From positions 1,240,001 through 1,304,000 of the forward strand of contig OY752143.1 in the NCBI GenBank assembly GCA_963573315.1: DNA of 64,000 bases, in the 5' to 3' direction. The position numbers and the translations under genes are program-made. The notes under the pieces were generated by a model. That model did no database searches. It had not been told where the DNA came from and saw only the letters and a program-made list of their open reading frames with translations. The stretch is from Entomortierella parvispora (Eukaryota > Mortierellomycota > Mortierellomycetes > Mortierellales > Mortierellaceae). Of the stretch, positions 1-11,620 are shown piece after piece (position 1 is the stretch's first letter; every line of letters starts with the position of its first letter).

Positions 1-1402
1 CGGCTATTCCTCCTACTACCCCTCCTGCAATTGCTCCTACATGAGATGAGGTCGATGAGGGTCTATTTGAGTTTCCGGATCCTGGATTAGAACTGTTTGT
101 TGAAGAATGATTTCTGGCAATGTCAACATAGGATGGCGGTGGGGTATAATTGTTGACCCATGCGTTTAAATTGATATCATAGATGAGGATTGTAGCTGGC
201 GCCGTGTTCCTGTTCTCGTCAACACCCCCCCAGACAATAAACTGACTTCCAGCCAAAACACACGACGAGTACGCTCTGACCAGACCGGAAACCCCTTGCC
301 TCCAGATCATAGATATTAGGTCAAGAATGTAAATGTCATTGGTATAAGTGAAAGACGAGGAGAGTGTTCCTCCAAAGATCACGATCTGTGTCCCGTCATC
401 GGCTACCAAAATAAAAAAAAAGGTTGAGACAAACGTAGTGGTGGACATTTTGGGTGGAGCCTCTGTTGCATCTGACTTACATATCACCATGCAGTGGTCT
501 GATCGCATTGGTGGCGGAATTCCAACAATATTCTAGGGAAATTATACCAAAGGTATGCATGTAATTCGCGGATTAGTTGGTCATTGGACTCTCAGCATCG
601 AGTTACCCTGGTTCTCCGTTATTTGCCTTACCAGGGTTTGCCATTGACCTGTCGAAGGCACATACTCTGTGACAACGTTGCTCTTCACAACTGGCAGCAG
701 CGTCTCGTTATACCCTCCAAAATAAAGGATACTCTTTCGATTCTTGCTCCATACAGAACCATAGTATGCTCTGGCTTCAAGGGCCACTGCGGCTGGTGGC
801 AACGAAGCAGCATTTATGATCGTATCCGTGACAAAGTTATAGATGCTCATTTGGTCCCTACTCGTGTATCCACCGGTCAAGTAGACCTGCCCATCATCCG
901 GATCCAAGACAGCCCCAACACCCTGGAATCCCGGGATAGGAACCGTTATTGCAGATTGGGACCAATGATCCAACAGAACCGAGTACCGGTAGGCGAAAGT
1001 GGCTCCCGAATGGAATGTGATCATGGTTTGTTCATCCGCTGAGAACGCAGCCGGAAACACTTGTTGAGCAGGCCCTGTGTTCGTTAGTTGTCTCCAAGCG
1101 GGTATGTTCGTGCTCCACGGGAGGGCCAGGTCCAAAGAAAAGAGTTGGCTGACGTAAGTTCCAGAGTGATTTCCACCTTGAACGTACATCTTGGTTGAGG
1201 TCCTGGCCGTGGCGGCGCCGGAGACGGAGAGAGGTCCCATGTTCGGTACCTGGGCATGCGCTCCAGTCAAGAGCGAGTGCCGCTGTCCTGAAAAAGCTGA
1301 AAAAGCTATAGAGAGAGCGATCGAGAAGAATAGCGTGGCCGCTGTTCCCCGGCGAGTCCAGGGTTGAGATCGTGTCATTGAGGCGGGTGGATCACTCTCC
1401 AT
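1..1402 (-). CDS. K1: kelch-ectodomain single-pass membrane protein (partial)
   Basis: Cut by the left window edge. Exons read on the minus strand: 1402-632, 532-481 and 402-1, all in frame. The start at 1402 is the first ATG in frame (1378 is an alternative); the frame stays open upstream but has no ATG. A hydrophobic leader (LFFSIALSIAFSAF) suggests a signal peptide or signal anchor. The ectodomain carries kelch-like blades (YLTGGY, ILYFGGY, IVIFGG). The window ends inside a Gly/Ala/Val run (GAIAGGVVGG) that matches the start of the transmembrane helix in K2-K5. The 52-nt middle exon encodes RSDHCMVI, equivalent to SRVAHCMAS in K3. This is the most divergent paralogue. Its role is unknown; a surface receptor or wall-associated sensor is a guess. 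Confidence 0.8.
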
Positions 1403-2458
1403 GGCCCTTCGGATGAGAGAGGATGAGTAGATGGAACAACGCGAAGATCTGATTGATCCTGAATGCAAGTTAGGAGAATCAGTTTGTGAAAAAGAGTAGC
1501 TGCACTAGCGCGAGAGGAATTGGGCTGAGGAGGGCGAAACTGGTATCAAAGTTGGGCAAAGCCGGTCTGCGGTGGCCCTGGATCGACGGTGCAGGAGAAG
1601 GACAGAGAAAGAAGTCAGGGCACCGGTGCAAAGTGGTCGACAGTGTAGTCCAGTCACGAGAATGAATAGTGTGAATAGCGAAGGAGAGGGCCGAGAGGTG
1701 AAGAGAGAAGAGGAAAAGAGATGCCTTGATCCCATACACTCGTCTTCTTCCCTGTCGGTGAGCCTGCTGGTGCATGCTCTCTATCCAACTCCCTCACTCC
1801 TTGCCCCCTTGGGCCTCTCAAATCAGAGGGTGGTTGTGGTCTGCGTGCGACGGCAGGGACCCCACCCCACCGACATGCATCAGACTGACAGCGGCTTCAA
1901 ACAAGGCCCTCCCTCGCGACCGTGTGTGACAAACAACCACCCTCAATTGCGGATGCGGAATAGAGCAACGGGGCTTAGCCTTCGACTGCAGACGGGCTTC
2001 TCTATTTCTTTAGAGCAATTTGCTCCTCAAGCAGAGTTGTACCTGCGTCAGCAAGTGAGGAAAACACATCGGGCTACGCTTCGACCCGCCAATTTGTCTT
2101 GTCAAAAAGCTTCCAGGGTGCTATTCCATTTCACTACTGGGCCATGCTATCAGGGCTGAAGATGGATGCTGTTGGAGAGGCACTGACCGAGGGATACCCG
2201 GGCTGTGATTCTAGAAAACTTCCTAGCGATGCTTCGTTGCATGCAACCCAAGCCCAACCATGACCTGGACCTGCATCTGTGATGACGAACAAACATCGAG
2301 GAAGAGGTAAACAGGAAAACTTGTGTCACATCTACACTCTTGCAATTCAGCCCATTTCCGCCTCTGCCCTTGTGTTTTCTTGACAAAGTCGTCTTGTTCA
2401 TCTCTCGCGTGATTTATTTTGTTGATGGATGCTCACTGTTCCTAGTGGGAAAGTAACC

Positions 2459-2504
2459 GCTCGGGAGAAAGGAGCCTTTACAGCGAGGATCGTCTATTGA
2501 ACAG
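2459..2504 (-). repeat. Dispersed repeat, copy 1 (inverted relative to 54965-55020)
   Basis: The reverse complement matches 54965-55020 over 46 nt with one visible mismatch, except for 10 extra bases in the other copy. The shared core can be read as FNRRSSL. Flanks do not match well. It could be the end of a mobile element, or a shared 3' end of related genes. Confidence 0.6.
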
Positions 2505-2804
2505 ATCCGACGAAAGTCCCGCACTGGCTGATGCAATGAAGCTCCAGTGTCTACTCAGCGTAAGGCCACGGATCAGCCTGTGAGAAACAGATTCCATCTT
2601 GGGCCAGCGCTTAATCATCCAAACGATCTCGTCTTCACCCATCATTGATGTCCGGATAAAAACCTTAACGATCGGAGTCCCCTCAGTAGTGCGAGTTTTT
2701 CCAGGCCGTCCTTCGACAAGCATGATTTCTATCCACATACATATCGGGACACCCCCACACCTCCAACCCTCCAACTTTTCCAAGAGCGCAAGGCGTCCGG
2801 ACAT
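2478..2804 (-). pseudogene. Possible C-terminal relic of an LRR/F-box-type protein
   Basis: A 108-codon open frame ending at 2478 contains DEIVWMIKRWPKM, a pattern I associate with the last leucine-rich repeats of mortierellaceous F-box/LRR proteins. It ends in LFNRRSSL, which overlaps the dispersed repeat also found just 3' of the LRR gene at 51847-54921. No N-terminal part, F-box or credible start is visible nearby. It could equally be a chance frame; support is the motif and the shared repeat only. Confidence 0.3.
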
Positions 2805-3719
2805 TCGTTCCTGTTGAGCAACTAAGCTTTCGACCTGAACGCCTTAACAGAGATCGCACATAATCCACCCTTTAGATCACCAACTCTTGAATCGTTTGTA
2901 CGAAGGCTCTCTATCTTGCATGGCCGCAACGGAATTGTGCCGATCCACAGAGACTGAAGAATACTGGCACCATGAGCAGCCTTGGACTACAGCATCTTTT
3001 TCACAAACTTTCTAGTGGTTTATCCCTTTGATACCCAGACATGCGGGCATTTGGAACTTTTCTATTGCAGAACTGATCTAGAGGTCGGCATCTCACCAAC
3101 AGATAGTCTGAGGCGATGGCATTCTCCAGAAAATGCATATGGCACTGATGTCTCGTAACATCTTACAGGACATCGATGCGAGGCTCTGAAGGAGCCAGAA
3201 GCTTCGCAACCATAACAAGGGTAAATATTCGAGTCCAATACAATCGCAGTCGTGCCCTAAAGGAACCTCATTGGGTCGCGGAAGATTGCCACGTCCATGG
3301 ACCCCAATGACCCCGTGTAGTCCGATCCTGCAGGAAAACCACAATACCACATTAGACGAAACGAGTGGGGGCTGCTGCAGCCTAGATCACGAAGTGCTCA
3401 CCCAAAGCCGTACAGTGAATGAGAGACTGGGTATGAAGTGCGGGCAACTAAAGAGATGTAGCCGCGATTATCGATGGGTTCAAGTTGGTACCAGGGGAAG
3501 GTGTCATGCATGGAAATGTTCCTGTGTAATGGATCAGATCCGCTGCGAATGGTAGCGGTCAATGGTAGCGTCAATCGGAACTCTAAATTCAGGTAGATGG
3601 AGGATGTTTGTTCATGTTGATTGCACCGATATTGATTAATGGAGGAGTGTGAAGGAGATGGAGGTGGTGGAGAGGAAGAATTCATGATGACTGAGAGTTG
3701 GACAAATGGGAGTGTGGTA

Positions 3720-3751
3720 ATGGACAAATGGACAAATGGACAAATGGACAC
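3720..3751. repeat. Octamer minisatellite (ATGGACAA)n
   Basis: Four head-to-tail 8-nt units, three exact ATGGACAA and a fourth ATGGACAC, in the K1/CHS-A intergenic region. Confidence 0.85.
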
Positions 3752-3869
3752 GGATGTGAGCGGCTGTGAGCAACGTGGGCGCACGCGCCTTTTGCATGCA
3801 GTTGGTGGCAATACAAATAAATGAAGATTCGAGGCGACAGAGCTGCAGAGAACGGCTGACGGCCAACGG

Positions 3870-3901
3870 ATCGACGAATCGACGAATCGACAAATCGACT
3901 G
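3870..3901. repeat. Octamer minisatellite (ATCGACGA)n
   Basis: Four 8-nt units, ATCGACGA twice followed by ATCGACAA and ATCGACTG. It lies about 120 bp from the ATGGACAA array, has the same period and a related sequence. Confidence 0.85.
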
Positions 3902-4104
3902 ACGGATGAAGAAATGATTGGAGAAGGGAAAGAAAGGAACCGGGCCGGTGGCCGGTGGATGATGCATACACACAGGAACAGACAGACAGAAGATGAAGAC
4001 AAACAAAAAAGCTTGGACAATGCGTGTCCATTCCCATCGTCCTCGATCGTTCGATATGCACCTCAACGACGCGACGGTCGGACTGGAATTTGAGATGGAG
4101 GTCA

Positions 4105-4400
4105 CTCAAAGTCTTCTTTCTCTTGCTCTCATTCACCGCTTCCTCTTTCTCCATGTCCCTCTCTTTCTCGCTATCTCTGTCTTCTCTCTCTCGCTCTCTC
4201 TGTCTCTCTGCTCTGCAAAGAGGTGCATTCCACTTTTCTCCCCCTCTTTGCCCTTTCCTCAATCCGTCTTCTCTGTCTGTCTGTCCTTCTCATCTACGTT
4301 GTGCATGCATCCCCAAGATCAAGCTTCTGAATAGACATTACTCCCCCCTCTTCCTCTTCCTCTTCCCCGATCTCTTTCCCCATATACCCTCTTCCACCAC
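4105..4400 (+). promoter_or_regulatory. CT-rich leader/promoter tract of CHS-A
   Basis: A strongly pyrimidine-biased stretch (runs of CTCTCTCT, TCTTTCTC, CTTCCTCTTCC) ends just upstream of the ATG at 4409. CT-rich tracts near transcription starts are common in fungal promoters. CHS-B has a longer counterpart. Its role here is inferred. Confidence 0.5.
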
Positions 4401-4408
4401 CCACTCAG

Positions 4409-7400
4409 ATGAAAGAAAGGGAACCTGATATCGAGAACGGGAGCAGCGATGAGTTGTATACGGAGCTATCTCAAACGCTGGGCGTGCTTCTCCCTGAGCA
4501 ACCACATCAGCCTGCAGATCAGCAACAACACCTTCACAGGCCAACCGGGGGACTCTCCATTGTCACTCAATCACCCAACTCGTCCAGTGGCAGTAACATT
4601 GGCAGAGGTGGAGCTGCAGGGTACGGGCAAAGCTATCACAACGGTCAAGGGCACACTCGACAGATTTCTGGACACAGCGGATACCACCCGCCAGGGCAGC
4701 CCATCTACGGACAGACGAACGAGATTCAAAGAACGTACAACCCTTCCCAATATGCTTCATCGTCCTCATCGCATTCGACTTATAGAGGTCAAGACGACCA
4801 TGGTGTGGGTGCTGGATCAGGATATCATAACAATGACACTCATTCCGTGCGGAGTCGTCGGCCTGACCAGCTGCAGCAGCGGGATCTGGACAAGGCTAAG
4901 GCAGAGAGGATGGAGAAGAGATCAAAAAAGTCAAAACGGCCACACAAGGACGAGGATGACAAGAACTCAAAGTATCCTACCTGCTGGGTCGCCTTTTCGA
5001 GGATGGTGACTTGCTGTTTCCCTGGCCCCCTCTTGACTCTCATGGGTAAGCTTGTTCGTCTCCATCTTCATTCTAACAGGATCAGAGAAGAGGAATCAGA
5101 ACTAGGTTTCAAACCTTGGACATTAACGTGGAATCTAATGCTGTATTCTTTATTCTCCTCTTAGGAAAACACACTGATGAGATTCGACAGGCATGGCGCG
5201 AGAAAGTTGCCCTGGTTTCTATCATCTTCATGCTGTGCTTCACTGTCGGTTTTTTGACCTTCGGCTTCAACGTCGTCCTCTGCGGAAAGGAGCCGACCCG
5301 TATCCGTCATGGTCATGTTGACGCTCAATCCTCTGTGCTACTAGGCCGCGCCTACCTTCTCAAAGATTTCAACCACCCCGCAGCACCAGAGATTCCAGCC
5401 GTGACCAGCAACCTACTCGCAAAGCCATTCCCGGACGCAGGCGGTCGAGACATGACTTTTATGTTTCAAAACATCAACCAGGCTTGCAAGGGACTTTATC
5501 AGGGCAAGCAACACGATCAGTTTGGAAACGTCTGGAATTACTTCCCGTGCGTGGTCACCAATGCCGTCGGGGGTGTCAGGCCTATTGGAGGTATGGGCAC
5601 GCAGGGTTGCCATGTCGGGACAGAGTCGATCAAAGCGCGGCAAGTCATTAAACAGTTGCGATTCATGGGCGAGGTTTATTTCAGTTGGGAGGATATCAAA
5701 GAGAAGGATACCAACTACGCAGTTTACAACGGCAACGTCCTGGATTTGAGTCGGCTCAACTGGCTCGAGGACAATATCATGTTGACTCCTGGATTCGCAC
5801 CTTTCTTGAACGGAACATACTCAGGCAAGGACATCAGTCTAAGCATGTCTTTTTCAAAGGATCGCACCAGAATCGCCAAATGTTTAGTAGAGACTGTAAA
5901 AGTCGGCGTCATTGACCAACTTTCGCTAGGTTGTGTTGTGGCGGACATTGTTCTCTACGTCTCCTTGATCGTCATTTTGAGCGTTGTCTTGCTGCGATTT
6001 TTTCTGGCTGTAATCTTCGGATGGGTACTAAGTTGGCGCCTGGGCTCTTTTGACGAGAAAACATTTGCAGACAAGTTGAGGCGACAGGAGATCATCGAAG
6101 CCTGGGTTGATGACAACACCTCCCCCTACGTCGACAGTCCAACCTCGGCGACGAATCGGTTAGTTTGCGTGACAAAAAGTAGTTTGGATTTTTTTGACTT
6201 TGTTACTGACTGGAAATCGCGATTACTTCGTAATCGATAGTCGCGCTGAGCGCATTCGTGCTAATGTCATTCCAGGAGGATCTCGATTTTCGATCAACGA
6301 GTCAGGAACAGCAACTCCAAATGGATCACACGTGTCTGTCGCTACAGAGATCCCCTTTCCTCTAGGTCTCCCGCCTCCATCCCGCCGCTGGGGAGGTCTG
6401 CCGGTCAGTCCTCGCCCCGCCCAATCCAGTTCATCCCTTGTTGGTTCCTCCATGCCTCGCCCTGGTAGTCGGAGAGAATCAATTGCTGCCAGTAGTAATA
6501 GCAATGATACCAGACCCAGCAACGGCTCTCGACTCAGCCGGTCAGGACTCAACGCCTCCATCTCGAAACTCAAAGGAGAACCTTTGCAATGCCCTTTGCT
6601 TCATACGCTCATGTTGGTTACCTGCTATTCCGAGGGTGCCGATGGATTGCGAGCAACCTGTGATTCTCTGGCCAACACCAGTTACCCTTCCAGTCACAAG
6701 CTTTTGCTCATTATTGCCGACGGTATTATTCGAGGCGAGAACGAGGATTTCACCACCCCTGACATCTGTTTGGATATGATGACGGATTACATTGTCCCTC
6801 GAGATGAAGTCGAGCCTCAATCTTATATCGCCATTGCTGACGGTGTTAAAAGACACAACATGGCAAAAATCTATGCAGGATATTACAAGTACGCAGACGA
6901 CTCTGACATGCCGATGGAGGAACGTCAAAGAGTGCCCATGATTGTGATCGTCAAATGTGGCACGCCTGCAGAGGCCACAGATAAGAAGCCTGGGAATCGA
7001 GGAAAGAGAGATTCGCAAATTATCCTAATGTCCTTTTTGCAAAAAGTCATGTTTGATGAGCGAATGACTCCCTTGGAGTACGAGTTCTTTAACGCTTTCT
7101 GGAATGTCACCAAGGTAACGCCAGACTTCTACGAGTTGGTACTGATGGTGGACGCGGACACGAAGGTCTATCCGGACTCATTGACAAGAATGGTGGCCTG
7201 CATGGCTCAGGATCCAACTGTCATGGGACTCTGCGGTGAGACGAAAATAGCAAACAAGAAAGAGACTTGGGTGACTATGATCCAAGGTAGGATATCTCCC
7301 CCCTTGCAAACCCACTTGTCGCCTTGATGTTTTGAGTTTCGGCCTAACCATTTGCTCATCTCGTTCTCTTCTTGAACATCCAAAACAGTTTTTGAGTATT

Positions 7401-8311
7401 ATATCTCGCATCATCTATCCAAGGCCTTCGAGTCCATCTTTGGAGGTGTTACTTGTCTCCCAGGCTGTTTCTGCATGTACCGCATCAAAGCTCCCAAAGG
7501 ACCAAACCGCTACTGGGTCCCTGTCTTGGCCAACCCCGATATTGTTGAACACTACTCTGAGAACGTGGTCGACACACTTCACAAAAAGAATCTCCTACTG
7601 TTAGGTGAGGACCGTTACCTGACCACGCTCATGCTCCGTACCTTCCCAAAGCGCAAAATGATGTTTGTTCCCCAAGCTGTGTGCAAGACCCAAGTGCCGA
7701 CGTCCTTCCCAGTATTACTCTCTCAACGTCGTCGTTGGATCAACTCGACGATCCACAACTTGATGGAGCTGGTCTTGATTCGGGATCTTTGCGGCACGTT
7801 TTGCTTCTCGATGCAATTCGTGATTTTCATGGAGTTGGTCGGTACTGTTGTGCTACCGGCTGCTATCTCGTTCACGATGTACCTGATTGTGATTTCGTTT
7901 ATTATCACACCGGTCCCAATTATTCCTCTACTGTTGCTGGCGGCCATTCTGGGACTTCCCGCGATCTTGATCTTGATGACTTCTCGGAAGGTGGTCTATG
8001 TCGGCTGGATGGGCATGTACTTGATTTCGCTGCCGATTTGGAACTTTGTTCTGCCTGTCTATGCCTTCTGGCACTTTGATGATTTCACATGGGGCCAAAC
8101 CAGAAAGGTCCAGGGCGAGGGTGAAGGGGGCAAGGTCGACAGCCATGGAAGCAAGGAAGGAGAATTCGATTCGAGCAAAATTGTGATGAAGAAATGGTGC
8201 GAGTTTGAGAGGGAGAAGAGGATCAAGCTAGGCCTGACGAATGGTATCACGGGCTGGTATCAACCCATGTCTACGCTTGTGAACGAACAACAGCAGTACC
8301 AACAGCAATAA
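4409..8311 (+). CDS. Chitin synthase, division 2 (class IV-like), CHS-A
   Basis: Exons 4409-5045, 5165-6158, 6241-7286 and 7389-8311 give about 1199 aa. It polymerises UDP-GlcNAc into chitin at the plasma membrane. A Gln/Ser/His-rich N-terminus (1-170) is followed by the class IV-type membrane module ([19 protein letters not shown], a hydrophobic helix), then the GT2 domain: LVTCYSEG near 667, VDADT near 847, [24 protein letters not shown] near 965 and the hallmark QRRRW near 1003. Three or more C-terminal helices follow, then [13 protein letters not shown], close to the WGxTRxVxGE motif of class IV enzymes. There is no myosin motor, so it is not class V/VII. It converges on K2 with 191 bp between stop codons. 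The intron splitting [11 protein letters not shown] is absent from CHS-B. Confidence 0.93.
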
Positions 8312-8502
8312 TACATGTAGAAAGAAAAGAAAACTTATGGCAGAGAACCATTTCTGCTGGACCAAAATAATAGATCTTTTTATTCATATCCAAGACATGA
8401 TCAGACAAGCAATCGTTGACAATGGTTGGAAGACGCGACGCCTATCGCTACAGAATGCCGTGGGACAGGATCTGTTCAGAGAAGGGAATAAGAGGGATGT
8501 GA

Positions 8503-10822
8503 TTAAAACCCAATGGGTCGTTGTTGGTAGTCGCGAGCAGGTGGGCTGGCCAGTCCTGACTGGTACTGTTGTTGAGGCGGAAGTGAGTGTCGGTTGATCT
8601 GTTGCATCGATTTCCGACGATGTTCTTCTAGCGGCTGTTGTTGAGGTGAGGTTACGGGGGATAGAGGAGATCGCCAATGCTGACCCTCTTGTTGAGACGA
8701 GAATGCCCGCCGACCTTGATAGTGGGATCGCGGCTGGTAAGGGGGAGGATGAAAACTGTTGCCTGCCAAATCCGAGAAGTCCAGAGACGGATGCGGCAGG
8801 GTCGATTCCCGTTCCTGTTGATGCTGAAGTTGAACAAGGCTTTGTCTCTCTTGTTCTGGAAATTCGGTCCTCATTGGCGTAGTTTCCGTAGTTTCCGGGT
8901 CTGACGCGCCTCGATGGTAGGGCGAGAGGGCAGGGACATCAGATCCTCGAGCGAAATCTCGCTCCGTGTGCGAAGCTAGACCTCTATCTGGGCCGTAGTC
9001 GTCAGTGTTGGACCATTCACTAGACGGAAAGATAGGCGCCCGTTTATATTGCCGCTTTCGACGGTAGAAAAAGAATCCAGCGCCTGTAGCAGCCACCAAT
9101 AAGATAACTCCTCCAGCGCCGCCACCGATGATCGCAGCTTGATTGTGAGGAGGGACATCCTTTCCAAGGTTGATTTCCAAGGTGTCGGAGCCGAGAGTTT
9201 TACCTCTGGAGTTAGTGAAACCGGTAGCACTGGCGGCAGCTCCAAACGCGACGGCAGTGCCGGCGAGATCTCCACTCATACTGATAGTACCCGTAGGAAC
9301 TACACTGGCAGTAGAGGTAGCAACTGTACTGTCACTGGTAGTAGAGGCAGCAATTACAACCGTGTCAGTAGTGGCGGTGGCAACTGTACTGTCACTGGTA
9401 GTAGTGGCGGTGGCAACTGAAGTCGCAGTGTGAGTGGAACTAGCTCTATCCCGCCTAGATGGCCTATATTCATCCACGAATGTGTTGGTTTTCAAGTCGA
9501 AAAGAAGAATTGAAACTGGCTTTGTAGACGAGCCGGTATAGCCTCCCCAACTGATAAACGTATCGTTCACTATTCCGCAGGCACTATCAAGTCGGGGCTG
9601 AGAAACAGAAGGGCCTTGGGTCCAAGTCATAGTAGGCACGTCCAAGATCCACAAGTCCATCGCAAAACCTGGTTCATCTTTGCTTGTGGGGTTGATCTCA
9701 AGTCCTCCAAACAAGACGACCTTTGTTCCATCTTCATCTGGAGAAAAAAAAATCGAGGATCCGCGGGAGCAGAGTTAGCCAACTTTTGTGGATGCCTCAC
9801 GCAGATATCGACATTGGGGAGTGGAGTGACTTACTGGAAGCCATGCAATGGTTGATTCTGGCACGTGGACTCCTTCCAAGTAGAGGCTAGAGAAGTATGC
9901 AGAGAAAAATGATCAATATAGTTAGGGATCATACTCCTTATATAAAAAACATGATTCGAGTACAACCACTGCTTACCATATTTTTCCAGTCTTTGGTAGT
10001 AGGAACGTATTGTAACAGCTGAAATGAATCTGCCATATCTAAACAGAAAAACAAAATAGATTTCCCAAAGGTAGAGTAGACACTCGATAGAATTGTCTTC
10101 TTCTCGATCACCGCCTGTGGAATGGGTTCAAAGCTCACAAGAGTATTCTTGCTGATATCAAAACAATACATCTGCTCCAGAGCAGTAGCGTTCTCAAAAA
10201 AGGACGTCGCCATATATACCAAGCCGGTCTCTCGATCTTGGACCACATTGTTCACATTCTCTTTGAGTAGATTCCTCGAAACAGGCGGCCCCGCGCTCCA
10301 AGTGCTGGTAGCGTAGGAGTATCGGGCGCCAACAAAAGGGGCCTCTCCTAGCGTCTCTCCAAAAGCGCCAAGATACTTTCCGTCCAGCGAAAAGGCCAAT
10401 ATCCCAGTATACCAGAAATTGTTTTTGTCCACAGCGGCACTAGGATACGCGACTCGGGTCCAAACTGGGTGGCTTGCCTTCCAGGCGGTGGTAAGATCCA
10501 AGGCGATGAATTGAAAGACACCTATCATATCCGGCCGCTTCTCATCGGCAGATGGCAGAGGTATCATTCCTCCAAGGAGGAGGAACTGTCTTGTCGTGAT
10601 TGTAGACAGAGCTCCGCTTGCTGCAGTATACGGAGGGTCCTTTGGTATAGGAAATTGCGCGGAGACCGAAACGCAGTACGACTCCAATGTCAAGATGACG
10701 ACGACAATCCACAAAAGACAGACCATGAGAGGATGGCGCTTGCGGTCCTTGAGAACAGAAGTTCCCGCGACGAGATGTGGGAATTGCGTTCCCGAGAGAG
10801 GGTATTCTTTAGAAGTCCTCAT
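8503..10822 (-). CDS. K2: kelch-ectodomain single-pass membrane protein
   Basis: Exons 10822-9977, 9886-9835 (52 nt) and 9737-8503 give 710 aa. A basic N-terminus and hydrophobic core (LLWIVVVILTLESYCVSVSAQ) form a signal peptide. Kelch-type blades follow (FLLGGM, WTQGPSVSQPR, INHCMAS, VVLFGG, INDTF-like VNDTFISWGGY). A Ser/Thr/Ala stalk of about 85 residues contains an internal 60-nt duplication. The helix AAIIGGGAGGVILLVAATG lies near residue 500, followed by FFFYRRKRQYKR and a Gln/Pro-rich cytosolic tail that ends SPPARDYQQRPIGF. Topology points to a type I surface protein. No catalytic residues are recognisable, so calling it a galactose oxidase would be over-annotation. It is the tandem twin of K3. 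Confidence 0.88.
9318..9405. repeat. Internal 60-nt tandem duplication in the K2 stalk
   Basis: A block reading CAACTGTACTGTCACTGG occurs twice, 60 nt apart (9318-9345 and 9378-9405). It encodes repeats of TTSDSTVAT on the minus strand. K3 lacks the duplication, so the O-glycosylation-type stalk has lengthened in K2 alone. Confidence 0.8.
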
Positions 10823-10914
10823 TTTCAGGTAGAAAACGAATTCTTGGAGATGAGGCCCTGGAGATGTCTTCAGGTGCGAAGGAGGAATCAGGACTGACGT
10901 TCACGCGGTGGGAA
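10721..10914. repeat. Identical 194-bp block, copy A (K2 5' end)
   Basis: The same sequence occurs at 13735-13928, 3014 bp away, with no difference that I can see. It covers the first codons and upstream region of K2 and the first codons of the small plus-strand ORF. Flanking sequence in both directions has diverged noticeably. Confidence 0.9.
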
Positions 10915-11257
10915 AAAAAGGAGATGAATGAGCTGATGGTGAGAAAAGGAGATCAGGAACAAAGAGGGAGCTTGGAGCGAGTAACAGAGGCTTTTCTCTC
11001 CAACAGGTACAAGACAAGGTACATGGGGTCCCGTCCCCTCCTTATTCTCCAAAACTTCTCACCTCCTGTGTGGTTCCGTTGCCAGTGAACACGAGGAGGT
11101 TGAGTACAAAGACTTTGTGCTGCTGTACAACATGGCATTTCTTTATGCCTTCCTCGACTCGTTGGAGCGGTCGCTGTTGTCTGCTCATCTGCACACCGAG
11201 TCGCTTAAGCACTTTTTCACCCAACTCAACGCCATTGGATCAGAGCAATCCCTGTGA
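10864..11257 (+). CDS. Small two-exon ORF divergent from K2 (unknown, possibly relict)
   Basis: Exons 10864-11018 and 11086-11257 (donor GTACATG, acceptor TTGCCAG) give an in-frame 108-aa product beginning MSSGAKEESG. It contains KGDQEQRG and an amphipathic C-terminal half (DFVLLYNMAFLYAFLDSLE), and ends NAIGSEQSL. The splice sites and most of the frame recur in the duplicated copy upstream of K3. The start lies only 41 bp from the K2 start codon on the other strand, which is tight for two promoters. This may therefore be the last two exons of a gene cut by the duplication. I recognise no family. Confidence 0.4.
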
Positions 11258-11620
11258 GCAAACAGAGTCTTGACGAGGTGTTAACAACTTTCAAGGGAAA
11301 ACAGGCCACGCCCGACATGCGCGTCTGATTCCAGGTCGCGTGTCTGTATCTTGGAGAGGCTTTGTTTCTTACGTCCGATGATATAGTTGACAAGGTATGG
11401 GCTAGCAGGTCGCTGTTGACTTTTTGAATCCGTGATTACCGTTGCTAATATTATTGCTGCTGCTGCCGGCACCATTGCTAAGTGTTCATTTTTTTTTCTT
11501 CTTCTCTAAAAGCTGATATTTTATTTGTACTCAAGAGATCCATAGACAAGGAGTTAGTGCCTGTCGTTACAGAATGCAGTGAGACAGGGACCTTTAGAGG
11601 AGGTAAGGAGGAGGATGTTG
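11258..11620. other. Spacer between the small ORF and the K3 stop codon
   Basis: About 360 bp of AT-leaning sequence with a T-rich run near 11490. No gene is visible. It probably holds the K3 3' untranslated region and the boundary of the 3-kb duplication. Confidence 0.5.

Larger units (their letters stand above)
1403..4408. other. Intergenic region between K1 and chitin synthase CHS-A
   Basis: About 3 kb between divergent genes. I see no convincing intact gene. It holds a possible LRR-protein relic (about 2478-2804, minus), one arm of a dispersed repeat (2459-2504), two octamer minisatellites (3720-3751, 3870-3901) and a CT-rich tract (about 4105-4400) leading into the CHS-A start codon. 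Open frames on both strands across 3400-4300 are low-complexity and have no recognisable domain. Confidence 0.6.

Noticed and set aside
541-602. An apparent in-frame stop in K1 that suggested a pseudogene
   Set aside because: It arises only if the first AG (near 590) is used as acceptor. Using CCCTAG at 533 gives a 52-nt exon that matches the other four paralogues exactly in length and phase; CAACTAAT upstream looks like the branch point.
3398-4105. A 235-codon minus-strand open frame
   Set aside because: Low-complexity Ser/Pro/Cys composition, overlaps both octamer arrays and the CT tract, and shows no domain.
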